A DNA stretch of 64,000 nt from Lanius collurio (taxonomy: Eukaryota; Chordata; Aves; Passeriformes; Laniidae): assembly GCA_020086605.1 (NCBI GenBank), contig JACBWW010000008.1, forward strand, positions 18,385,352 to 18,449,351. The letters are read 5' to 3'. The notes beneath the pieces are model-generated. The model did not search any database. It was not told where the DNA came from and saw only the letters and a list, made by a program, of their open reading frames with translations. The position numbers and the translations under genes were made by a program. This document shows positions 39,701-50,700 of the stretch, piece by piece (position 1 is the first letter of the stretch; the number at the start of each line of letters is the position of its first letter).

Positions 39701-42245
39701 CTTTTCTCACAGGGTTTGCTAGGCAATGTTCCTGAAATTTTTCCCTGGCATTTTACCTGCTGCAGTTATATCAAAGATGGCATCATGTGTCATCTGATGC
39801 TGTTACTAAATTTAATCTCAAGCCGTAGAAAATAATAAAGTGTTGACAAGGGTCACCTTAGCATTTGTGTTTATAATGTACTAATTAACATCAACACTAC
39901 AGAGCAGACTTATTTAATTTTCTCCACTAGTTTAAGACTCTGATAACATAGGAGTAGGTAGCCTTTAACTGATTATCTTTAGCAGTTCAAGTGAGTGACT
40001 TGACTTCAAATTTAAGGTCAGGAAAGGAAAACCAACCTTTGGTATAAAGCTTCAAGAGTTTTGTGACGATGGTTATTTATACTTTACTGTAAGTTATTAT
40101 GCATGAACAATTATTTACAATACAAAATTGAGATAAGGTCTTGTTTCTAATTATTCTCCTCACTTTTATATTAGTCTTCAACACATGCTCAACAAATTTG
40201 GAAGTGTGATATTAGTAATATTTGCATTACTGACTGTGTTGTTCTCCCTAACTTGCTCTTCATCTTATCCCAGGAAGCAGTATGACTAATTTCATACAAT
40301 GAAGCCATTTTGTAAAGAAATATTTTCTATGAGATGGTGGTGGCTTGAGTTTTATCATGATAGAAATCAGAACTTATCTGTAATAGACATAGAATACTAA
40401 CAAGTATATCCATTATATTGGAAGAGAGGATGACTAAATACTAATTATTTTAAACATTTGAAAAGGGGAGAGGAAACCCTACTCAGCATTTCCTACAAGA
40501 GAAATAATACCATTATTTTATTACAAAAAGCAAATCATAATAGCGTACCTGTCACACTACATGAAGCAATACAGAATCTTGTCCCTGTATGTGAAAGCAG
40601 ATCCTCTATTCATTTCAGTTGCAAATCAGCATGCAATTTTCTCTGCAGTGCCTGAAGTTTATTTGTAGCAGAGATCAGGAATGGGGATGATAGAATCAAG
40701 GAAAAGAGTCCAATACTCAACATGGTTCGTGTTATGACTATCATGGTGAATATGCTAAAGTTCAGTATTTATAAGATCTCTGTGGAAAGAAGGGGATTTG
40801 GTTTTTGTATACAAACTGGAGTTCATGCAGTATTTTCATAATTGAGAATATTCTCACCTTTTCATTTTGCTTCATCTGCTACAATGTACTTAAAATTCCA
40901 TGCCAAAAGAAATGCATTGAGAAACATGTGTTGCAAACTTTGACATTCTAATTATATAAGGGATCAAATTGAATTTATTTAATAAAGTTAATTTTGACTG
41001 TGCATACATGGACTGATATGCTGAAGTGTTTAATTGTGAGCTTTTACAAAGGATCTTAACTTTATGTATTCAATGAGATGAAAGGACAGTTTTTTATTTT
41101 ATCTTCACTGTTTTATGTGGAGAATCCCTTTACCTTTTTTTTGCCCTTTAAAAAAGCAACCCAGTCCCACAGGCAATAGAACATTGTGAGTCCTGACTGG
41201 GAGAAAATTTGTCACTTCACTAGGTCATTTTTCTGAAGTGGTCAACCATTTAATATCTGGATCTGTATGTATATTTTTACAGTAATCTGAACATCTAACA
41301 TGGTAGCAACTGTTCTATCATCTGGCACAACAAGATTAATGGCAAAGATATATATTCCACAAGAGGGACAATAAGGATCCCATGAGAGACCCGGTTAAAG
41401 CCAGACATCGCTGTTGTAGACAAGATATTATATTTAGGGATGTTGCATTGGCGCTTTTTATGGAAAAGACATCAGTATTCTTTGGGAATAATATCTTTCA
41501 TTCTAGAAGCTTGAATGCTCATCTTAGCAAATCATTACTTCTTTCTTTGCTCGTTCAGTTAATAACTTGAATCAATTCACTGGGGGCTCAAATGAGCACC
41601 CTAAGGCACACAACAAAGCAGGAGGGAAGCTGGATGCAGCTCAGTTATGTGCATGTACGCACACGTCCTCAGCTCTGACCAGTTGTGGCAGAGTCAAAAC
41701 TGCTGTGAGACACTCAGGACCTTGACAGTTATTCTATTTTCAAACATAAGGAAAATGTTTGAAAATGATTAGGAATCAATCTTGATTCCTAAACAAGCCC
41801 TTTAATCTTTAGATTGATAGATCATATTAAACAGTGTTGTAGACAAGGTACTGTGAAAATTTCTCAGAGCAAGATGAACTCAGCTACTTAGGATGTACTT
41901 CAAGGCATATCCCGTAAAAACCCTGTTTTTAGAGCAAACCTTCCTCGCTTTTCCTTTGCAATGCAGAACTAAGACTCCTTTGCCTACAGGGAAGGATGTC
42001 ATTCTACTTTTTTTCCCAGCAGTTAGATTAAGTTAAAGGCATATCCTCCTGCTCTTTCTCTTATGTGTGATTTGTGCGGGATGTGATAACCATGTGGACA
42101 ATATCACAGTGAGAATGTTTTTATTTTATTTTGTTCTGTAAGAAAGTTTTAAAACAGCCTGGTTATATCATTCTGGGAAGAAATAAAGAACTCTATTAGA
42201 TCTATACTATAAGTCCTAAAATGTCATGGAATGTGAATTCATAGT
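36721..42245. other. Unique AT-rich non-coding DNA
   Basis: No gene or recognised repeat. The open frames 38183-38512 (109 codons) and 39275-39628 (117 codons, GTG start), both plus, are the longest here and resemble no family. In a stretch this size such lengths are expected by chance. Confidence 0.55.
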
Positions 42246-42251
42246 AGAGAT
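42246..42251. repeat. Left target-site duplication of the LTR element
   Basis: AGAGAT immediately precedes the LTR's TG. The same six bases follow the other LTR at 44793-44798. A perfect 6-bp duplication marks integrase-mediated insertion and is the size usual for alpha/betaretrovirus-like (ERVK-type) elements. Confidence 0.93.
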
Positions 42252-42548
42252 TGTAGTAATGGGGAATCCTTACAACATATATATGACAGTGATGGACTTG
42301 GAAGGAAAGATGAAGTGACATTTCTTTAGATGTTCAGAGATGATTTATTCCTCCAGCCGCATGACTGGAGTTCCCAGGCAGACCCCAGTCACGGGATCCT
42401 GCTCTCTTCCTGGGCCCCGGGCACATCAAACCAACCAACCAGGAACAGGTATGGGGCACACGTGACATGGGGACAGGGACAGGGACAGGGACAGACCCGT
42501 ACCCTGCAGGGTCCCTCCCCCGGGGATTCCAGGGGAGGCACCTCCACA
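42252..42548 (-). repeat. 3' LTR (element's downstream LTR)
   Basis: Begins TGTAGTAATGG and ends CCTCCACA on the plus strand. The minus-strand poly(A) signal AATAAA is at 42344-42349, leaving R/U5 of about 90 bases. U3 contains a GGGACA hexamer array at about 42470-42496, one unit longer than in the partner LTR, and a CACGTG E-box near 42460 that is lost in the partner. I see no clear TATA box. Confidence 0.92.
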
Positions 42549-42562
42549 ATTCACCCTTTCTT
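42549..42562 (-). promoter_or_regulatory. Polypurine tract
   Basis: On the minus strand AAGAAAGGGTGAAT directly precedes the 3' LTR's TG. It is purine-rich and sits where the plus-strand primer for reverse transcription should be, although one T near its end weakens it. Confidence 0.65.
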
Positions 42563-43250
42563 ATTAAATAAAAGAACATTGGAAACAGTTGGATAAACAA
42601 CAAAACAATTTAAAAAGAAAGGAAGTTGCTATCTTGAGTCCCCAAATGTCCAAACAGATTTTCTTTGGAGCATCAGAAGGGAGACAGGACTTGAGCATGC
42701 TTCAGATGGAAACTGAGTCAGGAGAGGGTTTTTTCCCTTCTGTACCTTTTGGAATCTTAAAAAATGACAGTTAATTTCTTCCCTACCTCCTTTTCATACC
42801 CCCCATCTGCATGGCAAAGGGATTAATGGCAAATGGAAAAGCTTGGTTTTGTGAGGGGAACCAGAGAGGGAAATTTGGGCTGGGCATATATGGGGGATAA
42901 AGGGACATGGGATAAAAGGGGAAGGTGGGACAGGAGAAAGGATAGGGATTATGGGGCTATTGTCTAGCATATCTACTGCCTTTCACAGGGACACCCCCAG
43001 GGCCTGTAACACATGCTGCCTGCAGACCCTTTCTTCCCTGCACAATTTTAAATTCTACTCTTTCTCCTTCTTCTAAGCTTGGAACATTACTTTTGGGGTT
43101 ATTTTTTACAATAGCAGATTTATGGACAAAAAATACCTTCTCCAGTATCTATTCTAGATAAGAAACCGTAATTTTTCTTTACGTTATACCATTTTACAGT
43201 TCCAAAAACCCTAGCTGCCATAACCTTTTCATTTTTCCAAGTTCCTTTGT
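42563..43250 (-). other. Interior of the LTR element, 3' portion, no gene
   Basis: About 690 bases between the CpG-dense segment and the polypurine tract. A purine-rich plus-strand stretch (about 42840-42960, many GGGA/GGGG runs) is pyrimidine-rich on the element's sense strand. No pol or env motif is visible and frames are short. It is either the element's 3' untranslated part or sequence left after an internal deletion. Confidence 0.6.
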
Positions 43251-43860
43251 TCTTGCTTTCACTTTCAGTTTCTCTCGCTCTCGCACTGGAGCGGCCGCAG
43301 CCGGGACCGCCGGGGCCGGGGCCGCCAGCGCGTTCCTGTCATGGGGTCTGGACTCCTCGGGATCGCGTGTGGGGACGAGCGGGTCCGGTCTGGCCGTGCT
43401 GCTGCACACTGACCCTGCCGGCTGCTCCGCCTTTGGCCACCTCTGCACCGCCGCTTGGCGCTGTGCTCGCTTCTCCTCTGGAGCTCTGTGTGACTGCTCC
43501 ACGCTTTCCGGGCGTTCCCACAGCTGCACGGCCGCGCCCTGTGAGGCGTTCGCGTGTGTGCGGCTTTGTACCGCCGGTGCTGCCGCCGCTGCTGCTGTCG
43601 GCTGTGTGGCCGTGGGCTAGCGTGGTTCCCTTCTTGCCCCCACACCCCTCTGGCTTGGCTCGGCATGGCTCACCTTGGTCGCCATAGAGACTGCCACAAT
43701 CGCCGCTGCCTTTCTCGCCGTAGGGTTCATGCTCGGGCTCGGACTGTCTCTCACCACGCGGCGCGGGGCAGCCATGGCCAGGTCCCTCCTCTGCTGCTGC
43801 TGCCCTCGCTGCCACCCTCACTGCTGCCCTCACTGCTCGTGCCTCTGCTCTTGTGACTCG
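43250..43860. other. CpG-dense, very G+C-rich segment inside the LTR element
   Basis: The richest CpG run in the window, with many GCCGC, CGCCG, GCGG and similar words, in sharp contrast to AT-rich surroundings. Overlapping open frames occur on both strands (plus 43247-43687, minus 43265-43666 and 43339-43911), as expected from low stop-codon frequency. It lies in the position of the gag segment after the matrix region. Retained CpGs in an element whose LTRs have diverged about 10% suggest weak methylation or a captured CpG-island sequence. Confidence 0.75.
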
Positions 43861-44343
43861 CTTTTTGTGTTTCTCAGCAGCTATTTCTACCAGCTCTCCT
43901 TCTTTATTCACTGTAAGGATACCTCAGAGACCCCTAGGAACGCACTCTCAAATCCAGCATCTTCGTCGTCGCTCTCTCGCCTGCTGTCACTCGGGAGTGC
44001 ACTCTGATACAGGGATGGGGGCTGCTCTACAGGTTGTGCTTTTAGGGGGGCTGGGCACCTCCACCGCAGGCACCTCAGCCACAGGCACCTCTGTGTTACT
44101 GGGACCGAGTATGTGCTTTATGAGAGCATCTTCAATTGCAAAAGATGCTAATATCAATTCTACTACCATTCCACTTCTTGACTGGATCATTATCAACTCA
44201 TCGATTTCTTTCCAATAATTGTGCCCTCTAGTCACAGGAAAACCAACATCAAAAATTAAGTGTTTAGTGACATAAAAGAAAATTTTTGAAAGGCTAGTAA
44301 GGAGGTATTCTAAATGTCTTGGAAGTACATTTTTCTCTGTGGT
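43339..44343 (-). pseudogene. gag: gag-like remnant, frameshifted
   Basis: On the minus strand an open frame runs 118 codons from 44343 to a TGA at 43987-43989. Its centre has a Y-W-K-E-I-D-E-L stretch in a helical, hydrophobic context, followed by a Pro/Val/Glu repeat (EVPVAEVPAVEVP), the layout of a retroviral matrix region followed by a proline-rich spacer. The reading then breaks. An acidic Ser/Asp stretch continues in a second frame, and a 190-codon Ala/Gly/Arg-rich frame (43911-43339) in a third. No capsid major-homology region or Cys-His box is visible, so the gag body is missing. Family assignment is inference from position and style, not from a strong match. The long Ala/Gly frame may be a by-product of high G+C. 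Confidence 0.5.
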
Positions 44344-44479
44344 TCAGATAGTCACAACTCCTCCGATTTCTCCATCTGGTCAGAAAGTACAGCCAAACCC
44401 AAGACAATAAGAAAGTTCAATTACTCACAATTCACATCGGTGTACTCTGGACCTTTAGAAATCATTTTCAGGGATTGAA

Positions 44480-44497
44480 TGCCTGCATTCTCCACCA
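44480..44497 (-). promoter_or_regulatory. Primer-binding site, possibly tRNA-Ala type
   Basis: On the minus strand TGGTGGAGAATGCAGGCA begins with the obligatory TGG two bases after the 5' LTR. Its complement ends CATTCTCCACCA, which matches the 3' acceptor end of a class of vertebrate tRNA-Ala as I remember it. The position is firm and the tRNA identity is tentative. Confidence 0.65.
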
Positions 44498-44499
44498 TT

Positions 44500-44792
44500 T
44501 GTTGTAATGGGGGGAATCCTTACAACATATATATGACAGCGATGGACTTGGAAGGAAAGATGAAGTGATATCTCTTGTAGATGTTCAGGGATGATTTATT
44601 CCTCCAGCCACATGGATGGAGTTCCCAGGCAGAACCCAGTCATGGGACCCTTGTCTCTCTTCGGGCCCGGACACCCAAACCAACCAACCAGGAACAGGTA
44701 TGGGGCACAAGTGACATGGGAGCAGGGACAGGGACAGACCCGTACCCTGCAGGGTCCCTCCTCCCGGAACCCCAGGGAGAGGCATATCCACA
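44500..44792 (-). repeat. 5' LTR (element's promoter LTR)
   Basis: Begins TGTTGTAATGG and ends TATCCACA on the plus strand and aligns along its whole length with 42252-42548. AATAAA on the minus strand is at 44595-44600. Compared with its partner it has two extra Gs near the start, one fewer GGGACA unit and many substitutions, several at CpG sites. Confidence 0.92.
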
Positions 44793-44798
44793 AGAGAT
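44793..44798. repeat. Right target-site duplication of the LTR element
   Basis: AGAGAT, identical to 42246-42251. Confidence 0.93.
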
Positions 44799-45030
44799 GT
44801 CTACTCCTTACATGTTTCTATGGAGATCAGAAAGCCTTCATAATGTCAGTGTTAAAGAGGTCAGCAGAATTCTTCAATTTATTAATGGAGTTAATAATAA
44901 AATAAACAATGAAATTTGAAAACTAACCAGAAGTTACAGCCTTTCAAACTTACAGTTTCTGAGAGAAAATATCTTTCTTGAAAAGATAGTTTGTGGAAAC
45001 CTGTAATGGAATACATAACCTTTCACCTGT

Positions 45031-45035
45031 ATATT
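45031..45035. repeat. Left target-site duplication of solo LTR
   Basis: ATATT. The partner after the LTR is ACATT at 45672-45676, one transition different. Confidence 0.6.
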
Positions 45036-45671
45036 TGCCATGGTTTAAAACTACAGATTTTAAAGCAGAGCTGAAGCATCATGCAGCCACTTGCTCAACC
45101 CCTTTTCTCTTTTCCCCACCCTTCTTTCCCAAAGGAATGGGAAGAAAAATGAAAGTAAAACTTGTATACTGAGATTAGAAAAGTTTAATAATTGAAAATA
45201 AAATAAAATAATAATTTCAAATCATGACAATGATAGTAAAAACAAAAAAATGCCAAGTGATGCACAATACAATTTCTCACCACCTGCTGACTGAAGCCAG
45301 ACCCCCCTTCCAACACCCAGATTAGCTATGCTTCCAGGCAACTCCCTACAGTTCATATCCTGAGCATAACTCCTATGGTGGGGAATATCCCTTTGGTCAG
45401 TTAGGGTCACCTGTCCTGTTTCTACTCCCTCTCGTTTTGTTAGGGCTTTTTTTGTTTGTTTGATTGGGTTTTTTTTACATACTTCCTCATTGGCAGAGCA
45501 TGACACAGGGAAAAAATAAAAGTCCTTGTCTTGGGATGAGCACCACTTAGCAAAACCCAAAACATCAGTGTTATCAACATCTGATAACGTCTGTTTTCAC
45601 CAGAATCCAAAACACAGCACTGTAACAGCTATTTAGAAGAACTTAAGTCTACTCCTGTTGAAACAAGGACA
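45036..45671 (-). mobile_element. Solo LTR, avian ERVL-type
   Basis: Starts TGCCATGGTTTAAAAC and ends AAACAAGGACA on the plus strand. The interior follows a familiar bird LTR family: the CAGCCACTTGCTCAACCCC motif, an AATAAAATAAAATAATAAT stretch, TGATGCACAATACAATTTCTCACC, GGGGAATATCCCTTTGGTCAG and AAACATCAGTGTTATCAACA, in that order. Sense is minus, with a degenerate TATA region near 45355-45370. The flanking 5-base duplication (one mismatch) fits ERVL-class integration. Only one LTR is present, so the provirus was removed by LTR-LTR recombination. It lies about 240 bases from the compact element and shares its orientation but not its sequence. Confidence 0.9.
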
Positions 45672-46284
45672 ACATTCTAAATTTAGCCCTTATGAAGAGT
45701 GTGCAAATACACAATGCATGTGTGGTTTTGGCAATAAATGGAAATAAATGCATAGAAGGTGATATCACATAAAAAGAATAGAGATATATACCTAAAAAAT
45801 GTGTCAGAAATTATTTGATTATTAACTCATACAAATATACAAAATATAAAATTTAATCCTAAATAGACAAATTTGTAGTTAGTATACTGCAGAAGTAACG
45901 CACATTTACCAGCACCTAACATTTCTAAAATGTCTTTATTTTGCCTATTCAATAAACAACATTTGCAACACTAACTTGGTATTCTAAATATAGTAGCAGG
46001 AGCTGAGGTTCAAGGAAGATGTTCATTTGGAGAGATGAATAAACAGAATTGTTCTGCTGTGTAACTACTGCAGTATGTCATTAATGTCTTTTAATGAGTG
46101 ACATTATATGCAGTGACACTATCTATGCTTGCAGACTGAATTTAATGAGAACTCATTTTTAAATTGCTCTATTCATCAGCTATTTTATGCCCTTAAATAA
46201 TTTTTCTGTCAGATTATTTCCTTGCAATGAGATAGCTGAAATTCAATTTTTTGAACCTTTCTGGTTTTGTTGTTAAGATGCGTG

Positions 46285-46375
46285 ACAAAGAAAGGGCAGA
46301 CTTCTGGGCCAGTGTTGCAAATGGGGTGCTGAGCTGAATGGACCCTCTGTGGCTATTCTAATGGCTTAATGATAT
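46285..46375 (+). mobile_element. Ancient CR1 3' end relic (tentative)
   Basis: GGGCAGACTTCTGGGCCAGT followed by GAGCTGAATGGACC, CTGTGGCTATTC and TAATGGCTTA follows the order of an old sauropsid CR1 3' tail (a GGACC...TGGC.ATTCT pattern). The match is short and diverged. Confidence 0.4.
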
Positions 46376-47712
46376 GTGAGGAACAGAATAGAAGGCCTTC
46401 ATTAAAGTTTCTCTGGGTTATTTAATGAGATAAAGGAAGCAAAAGTGTGTAGGAGTCAATTGAAAAAAGAGGGTCTTCAAGGGCAGCACCAAGTAGTCCT
46501 ACATTTCAAAGCAAAAGTGTGTTGGCAGAGTTAAAAGAACATCTGTTAAAACCATATTAGTCTTTGTAAGACAAATTTAAACATTAAAAATTGAAGCCAA
46601 ATATATGCCATTATTTAATATTTGTCTCACTCCATTGAACTGGGGGTCTTTTCCAGTATATATTTGATATGGACTATGTAAAATCATGTTTGTTATCCTC
46701 ATATGTAACAGGCAGACTCACAATATGTCTATGCAATCTGTGCAGTGGTGTGAGCAAGAGTTTATCTTATTAACAACTTTATTACATGACTCGTATGTTA
46801 TGAATTATCGTTTGTATATTTGTTTTGGCTGGCACTTTGTAGGACATATACCATACTTAGATTACTATAAATCAGAGTACAGAGCACTTTATAAAAAAAC
46901 CATGAGAATAGTTTTGGACAATTCAAGCAATAATCTTCTTTATAAGTAAACTAGGAGTACTTTTTATAAGAAATTCATCCTCTAAGAAATTGGAAGGACA
47001 ATCAAATATTCATCAGTCAAGAAGAAATGTGTTGAAATAGCATTTGTATTCACATATTTCTTTTGCCTTTCAATTAGGAGTTAATTACCCAAATTCAGTA
47101 GTCAGGGCACACTCAACAGCAATATTTAAAACAGTTATTTAGATAAATAAATATGTAAAAAAGGGAAAAGCTTCAAAATAATTAAGGGGAGAGGAGCTTT
47201 GTCCAATCTATTAATCTATGTATTAGGGTCTTATTTATTAGTGTATTCTGGACAGATCATATCTTCACCAGAAAACTTTGTCGCATGTTGTCAAACCATT
47301 ATCATGTCATCTGTCAGTTCTTTGACAGTCAGAATATTTCCTGGAAGAAATTCTTGTCACAAGGAAAAGGGTCTAGTTAGTAGAGAGGAATTGACATTAG
47401 ATAGATGAAGAAAAATCTTTTTATATATTTGGGCTGTGAAGTGAGGAACACCTGCCTTTTCCTTAAAATGTTCTGTGGTCTTGTGAAGCCCATGACATTG
47501 GCTGAGGCCGTCTAGCCAAAATTGTGCAATCTAATAGTAGTAATAGGAGTAATAGGAGTTAAAAATCTTATGCAATTTCTCCCATACAGCAAGAGAAGAT
47601 TTTGCTAATTATTCTTTAATATCTTATTATTTCCTGGTGTCAAACACACATCAAACTAAGTTTTAAAAGTTTTGCAAACGTTGTTGAAATTTGAAACATA
47701 AAATAGTCATGT

Positions 47713-47731
47713 CCTAACCCTAACCCTAACC
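47713..47731. repeat. Short interstitial telomere-type repeat
   Basis: Three uninterrupted CCCTAA-type units (CCTAACCCTAACCCTAACC) in unique DNA. Likely a relic of break repair or a chance array. Confidence 0.85.
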
Positions 47732-50700
47732 TTTGTCTGTATACCATATGCCAAAGTGAATGTAATTCCTTAAAAGACACAAGGTTAGTGTTCTACATTT
47801 CACTGGGACCTAGGCTAATGAATAAAGGATAATAAAAATGTAGCTTTTGTTAAGTTAAACATTCAAAAAAGTGTTGAAAAACTTTTCATAAGACAAATAA
47901 GTAGGTAGATGTTTGAGTAATTCTTGAATCTTTGATCACAATATGGGCACAAGCTATGGTTAAGTTTAATTTCTTTTTTGTCAAGTGTTTTAAGATATTT
48001 AAGTTTTATGCCAATCCAAAATATCAATATCCATCCACACAATAGAATCTCGGATGGCTTAGTTGTACACCAACTTTAATACATCAGATTGAAAAATTGA
48101 AGATATTTACTTCACATAAATGTTGATTTTAGAGAGTTTTTGAATGTTTTAACACACTGTAGATTACATCATCTTGGAAAAATTTACATTGTTCTTAAGA
48201 TATCAAAATTAAGTGGTTTTAATTTTTCTGCAAGAATTCCACAGAAGTCAATTTCATCTCAAAATATCTTGATATATCCCAGTGCTAAACTTCCCCATTG
48301 AAATTTCCCTTGAGACTAATTTAAATATGGTCTAATTACTTGCACACACATTATTTTGGAAACATTATGTCCAAGTAAGTTCACTTTTTCTGGCTGCATA
48401 CTTTAGAAAGGTGTTAAAGCTGAAGATGTGTTTATTGTATAGTTTTGAAAAGTTCATCCTCCACTGAGGAACAAAAGATCTCTCAGGTAAAAGACAAGTT
48501 CCATAATAGCCACATCCAATGGGCTGTTAGGATTTGTACAAAGTGCTTTGCAGTTGGCACAATATTCCATCCCACATGTGATGACAGACTCTGCAATGGG
48601 AAAATATTGTTTGCTGTGTATTTCCCAGTAAGGTTTCATGGCCTCTGAAGACAGAGAGATGACTGGGAGGAAGTTTGGAGCCTCCCAGCTCCTCCAGTCC
48701 AGTGCTGCTGAGGGCATCCTGGTGGCTGGGGCGCAGGCATCAGCATTGCAATAGAGAATTTACTGACACAGCCTGAAGTGCTGTTGTGCCCACTTTAATT
48801 CCTTCTTCAGTGAAGAATCTTCTATGCATAAATTAAATCAATTTTGTACCAATTTTGTATCAATTTTGTATTTCCGGTTGTGCGTATGTACCCATTATAA
48901 AATGGAAAGAAATTACTCCACTTTATTCACAAGGAAGAAACTTGTCCATATATAACAAGACTGGTTTACAGCTATCTTTAGTTGCACTTAAATAAACTCC
49001 AAATATAAACAAAAAAACAAAAAAACAACCAAACAAGAACCCAATAAACAAGCCACAACTGAGAAAAAAACCTTTTGATTTTACTCTGATCTGATTTTTC
49101 TTATTTAAAGTTTAGATTTTCCTACTTTCCTTATGTTTTTCTCCTTTCTTTTTCTTTCTTAACTAAAGTAAACTTCTAATAGGCAGGGTGTTTGGGTTGC
49201 TTGCTTTAGTTTGGGGTTTTTTTTTCATAACTGTACTTGCATGTTGGAGAATGGCTTTTTGAGGCTTAGGTTAGATATATATATTTATTTTACCTTTCTG
49301 TTGTACAAAATAGTTTCTAAAGGGTTTTTTAACTGCTGGTATTTTATGTCCTAAGTTGAATTAGATGTAGCCTTATATTAATGTCACATTTAAAAGACTA
49401 GTGCAGATTTTCAGCTCTCATCTGTGGTATTTTCATCTTTCCAAGAGTATGGACTTCTGTTTCCTTAGAGTGGCTGTTAATGCAGTAAAAAGTTTACCTG
49501 GACTGAATTCAATCTCATAATATCTGTGCATGCAAAATTATACTCCAAATATACATTTACAGGACACAGAGAGAATTAAGAACCACCTATAAAAATGCAT
49601 ATGTGTTACATTTATCTGTTTTTATTAGATGCAAGGGGAGCACACGGTATACATGATTATCCACCTTTTTCCTGTTTTTTTTACCACTTAACAAAGTCCT
49701 ATGAGGACTTTGACACCTGTCAAGGGCTCATGACAACTTGCTCCTCTTTCCAGCCAGGCACTGAGGGTGGGAGCACATGGAGCAGCTGCATTGTGATTGC
49801 AGGCCAGAGCCCCTGTCTGATGCATTTGAACTTTTGAACCCCTGATTCCACTTCATTTTAGCTGTTCCAAGGCAAGGCGTCCTGCTTCCCATTCTGTTGG
49901 ATACCTCTGTTACCTTTCTGTTTTTGCTGAGGTATTATGGGCACATTTTTGCCATTCACTTCTTTTTCCTTCTCTAATGCACTGCAATCTGGGAAAGACT
50001 GTTATTATGAAGTATGTTGCCACCCTCTCTGGAGCCAGGCATAGGGTATTCCCCTTTTGGGAATGCTCCTGGGTTCGTTGTTCTCACAAGGAGCCTTATC
50101 TTTATTTCTGTCTTGTTTCCTGTTAGGTTTCCACCTGTGCAGCCTCCTTTGATTTAAAGCCAGCAATTCAAGAGGATTAATACCAGCCAGATAGACTGAG
50201 GTGCTTATAATACTTATATATGATACACACAAAATACCTCTAGTTTTGCAATTCTCCATGATAGAGCTTTTTTCTGTGCTGAACATAAATCTCTTTTTAT
50301 CCCTCAGATTCTCATGCTGTAGTGTAAAATGCACTTCATAATTTGATTGTGTGTGAAGTAGCACTGGAGTTCTTTTCTGGATTTTTTTTATAGTTAGGAC
50401 CTCTAGGAGCATTGCACAGACAGCTGAGATAGTGGAGGCCAAGTAAACACAGTTTCATAAATAAAGGCAATTCCACAGATAATTTTGAGTTGTTGAATTG
50501 TATAAAGTGCGTTACAGATATGAGAAAACAATTTTATATATTGCCATTTTTCAAAGACGGAGTAGGTTCTTAGGTGGGGTTATTCACATTTTTTACTTCG
50601 TGCTAGTGGAGAATGCTTTGCTGTGCAATATGAAACAAACCTCAGAATATAAATCTTCGTAAAATACATAATAAATTATATGATCTTCATTTTATCTTTA

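Larger units (their letters stand above)
42252..44792 (-). mobile_element. Compact endogenous retrovirus, non-autonomous, 2.54 kb
   Basis: Two direct repeats of 297 and 293 bp, each starting TG and ending CA, bound about 1.95 kb of interior and are flanked by a perfect 6-bp duplication. Orientation is minus. The primer-binding site lies 2 bases inside the right LTR, the polypurine tract abuts the left LTR, and the LTR poly(A) signal AATAAA reads on the minus strand. The interior holds a gag-like remnant and a CpG-dense low-complexity segment but is far too short for pro, pol or env, so any movement would have depended on another element's enzymes. By eye the LTRs differ at roughly 10% of positions plus a few small indels, so the insertion is not recent. 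Type is most consistent with an ERVK-like lineage by duplication size. The exact family is not identified. Confidence 0.9.

Noticed and set aside
43247..43687. 146-codon plus-strand frame in the G+C-rich segment
   Set aside because: Runs antisense to the element and overlaps two other long frames. Explained by scarcity of stop codons in CpG-rich DNA.
50005..50442. 145-codon minus-strand open frame
   Set aside because: Starts at TTG with the first ATG some ten codons in, has no domain, and its composition matches background.
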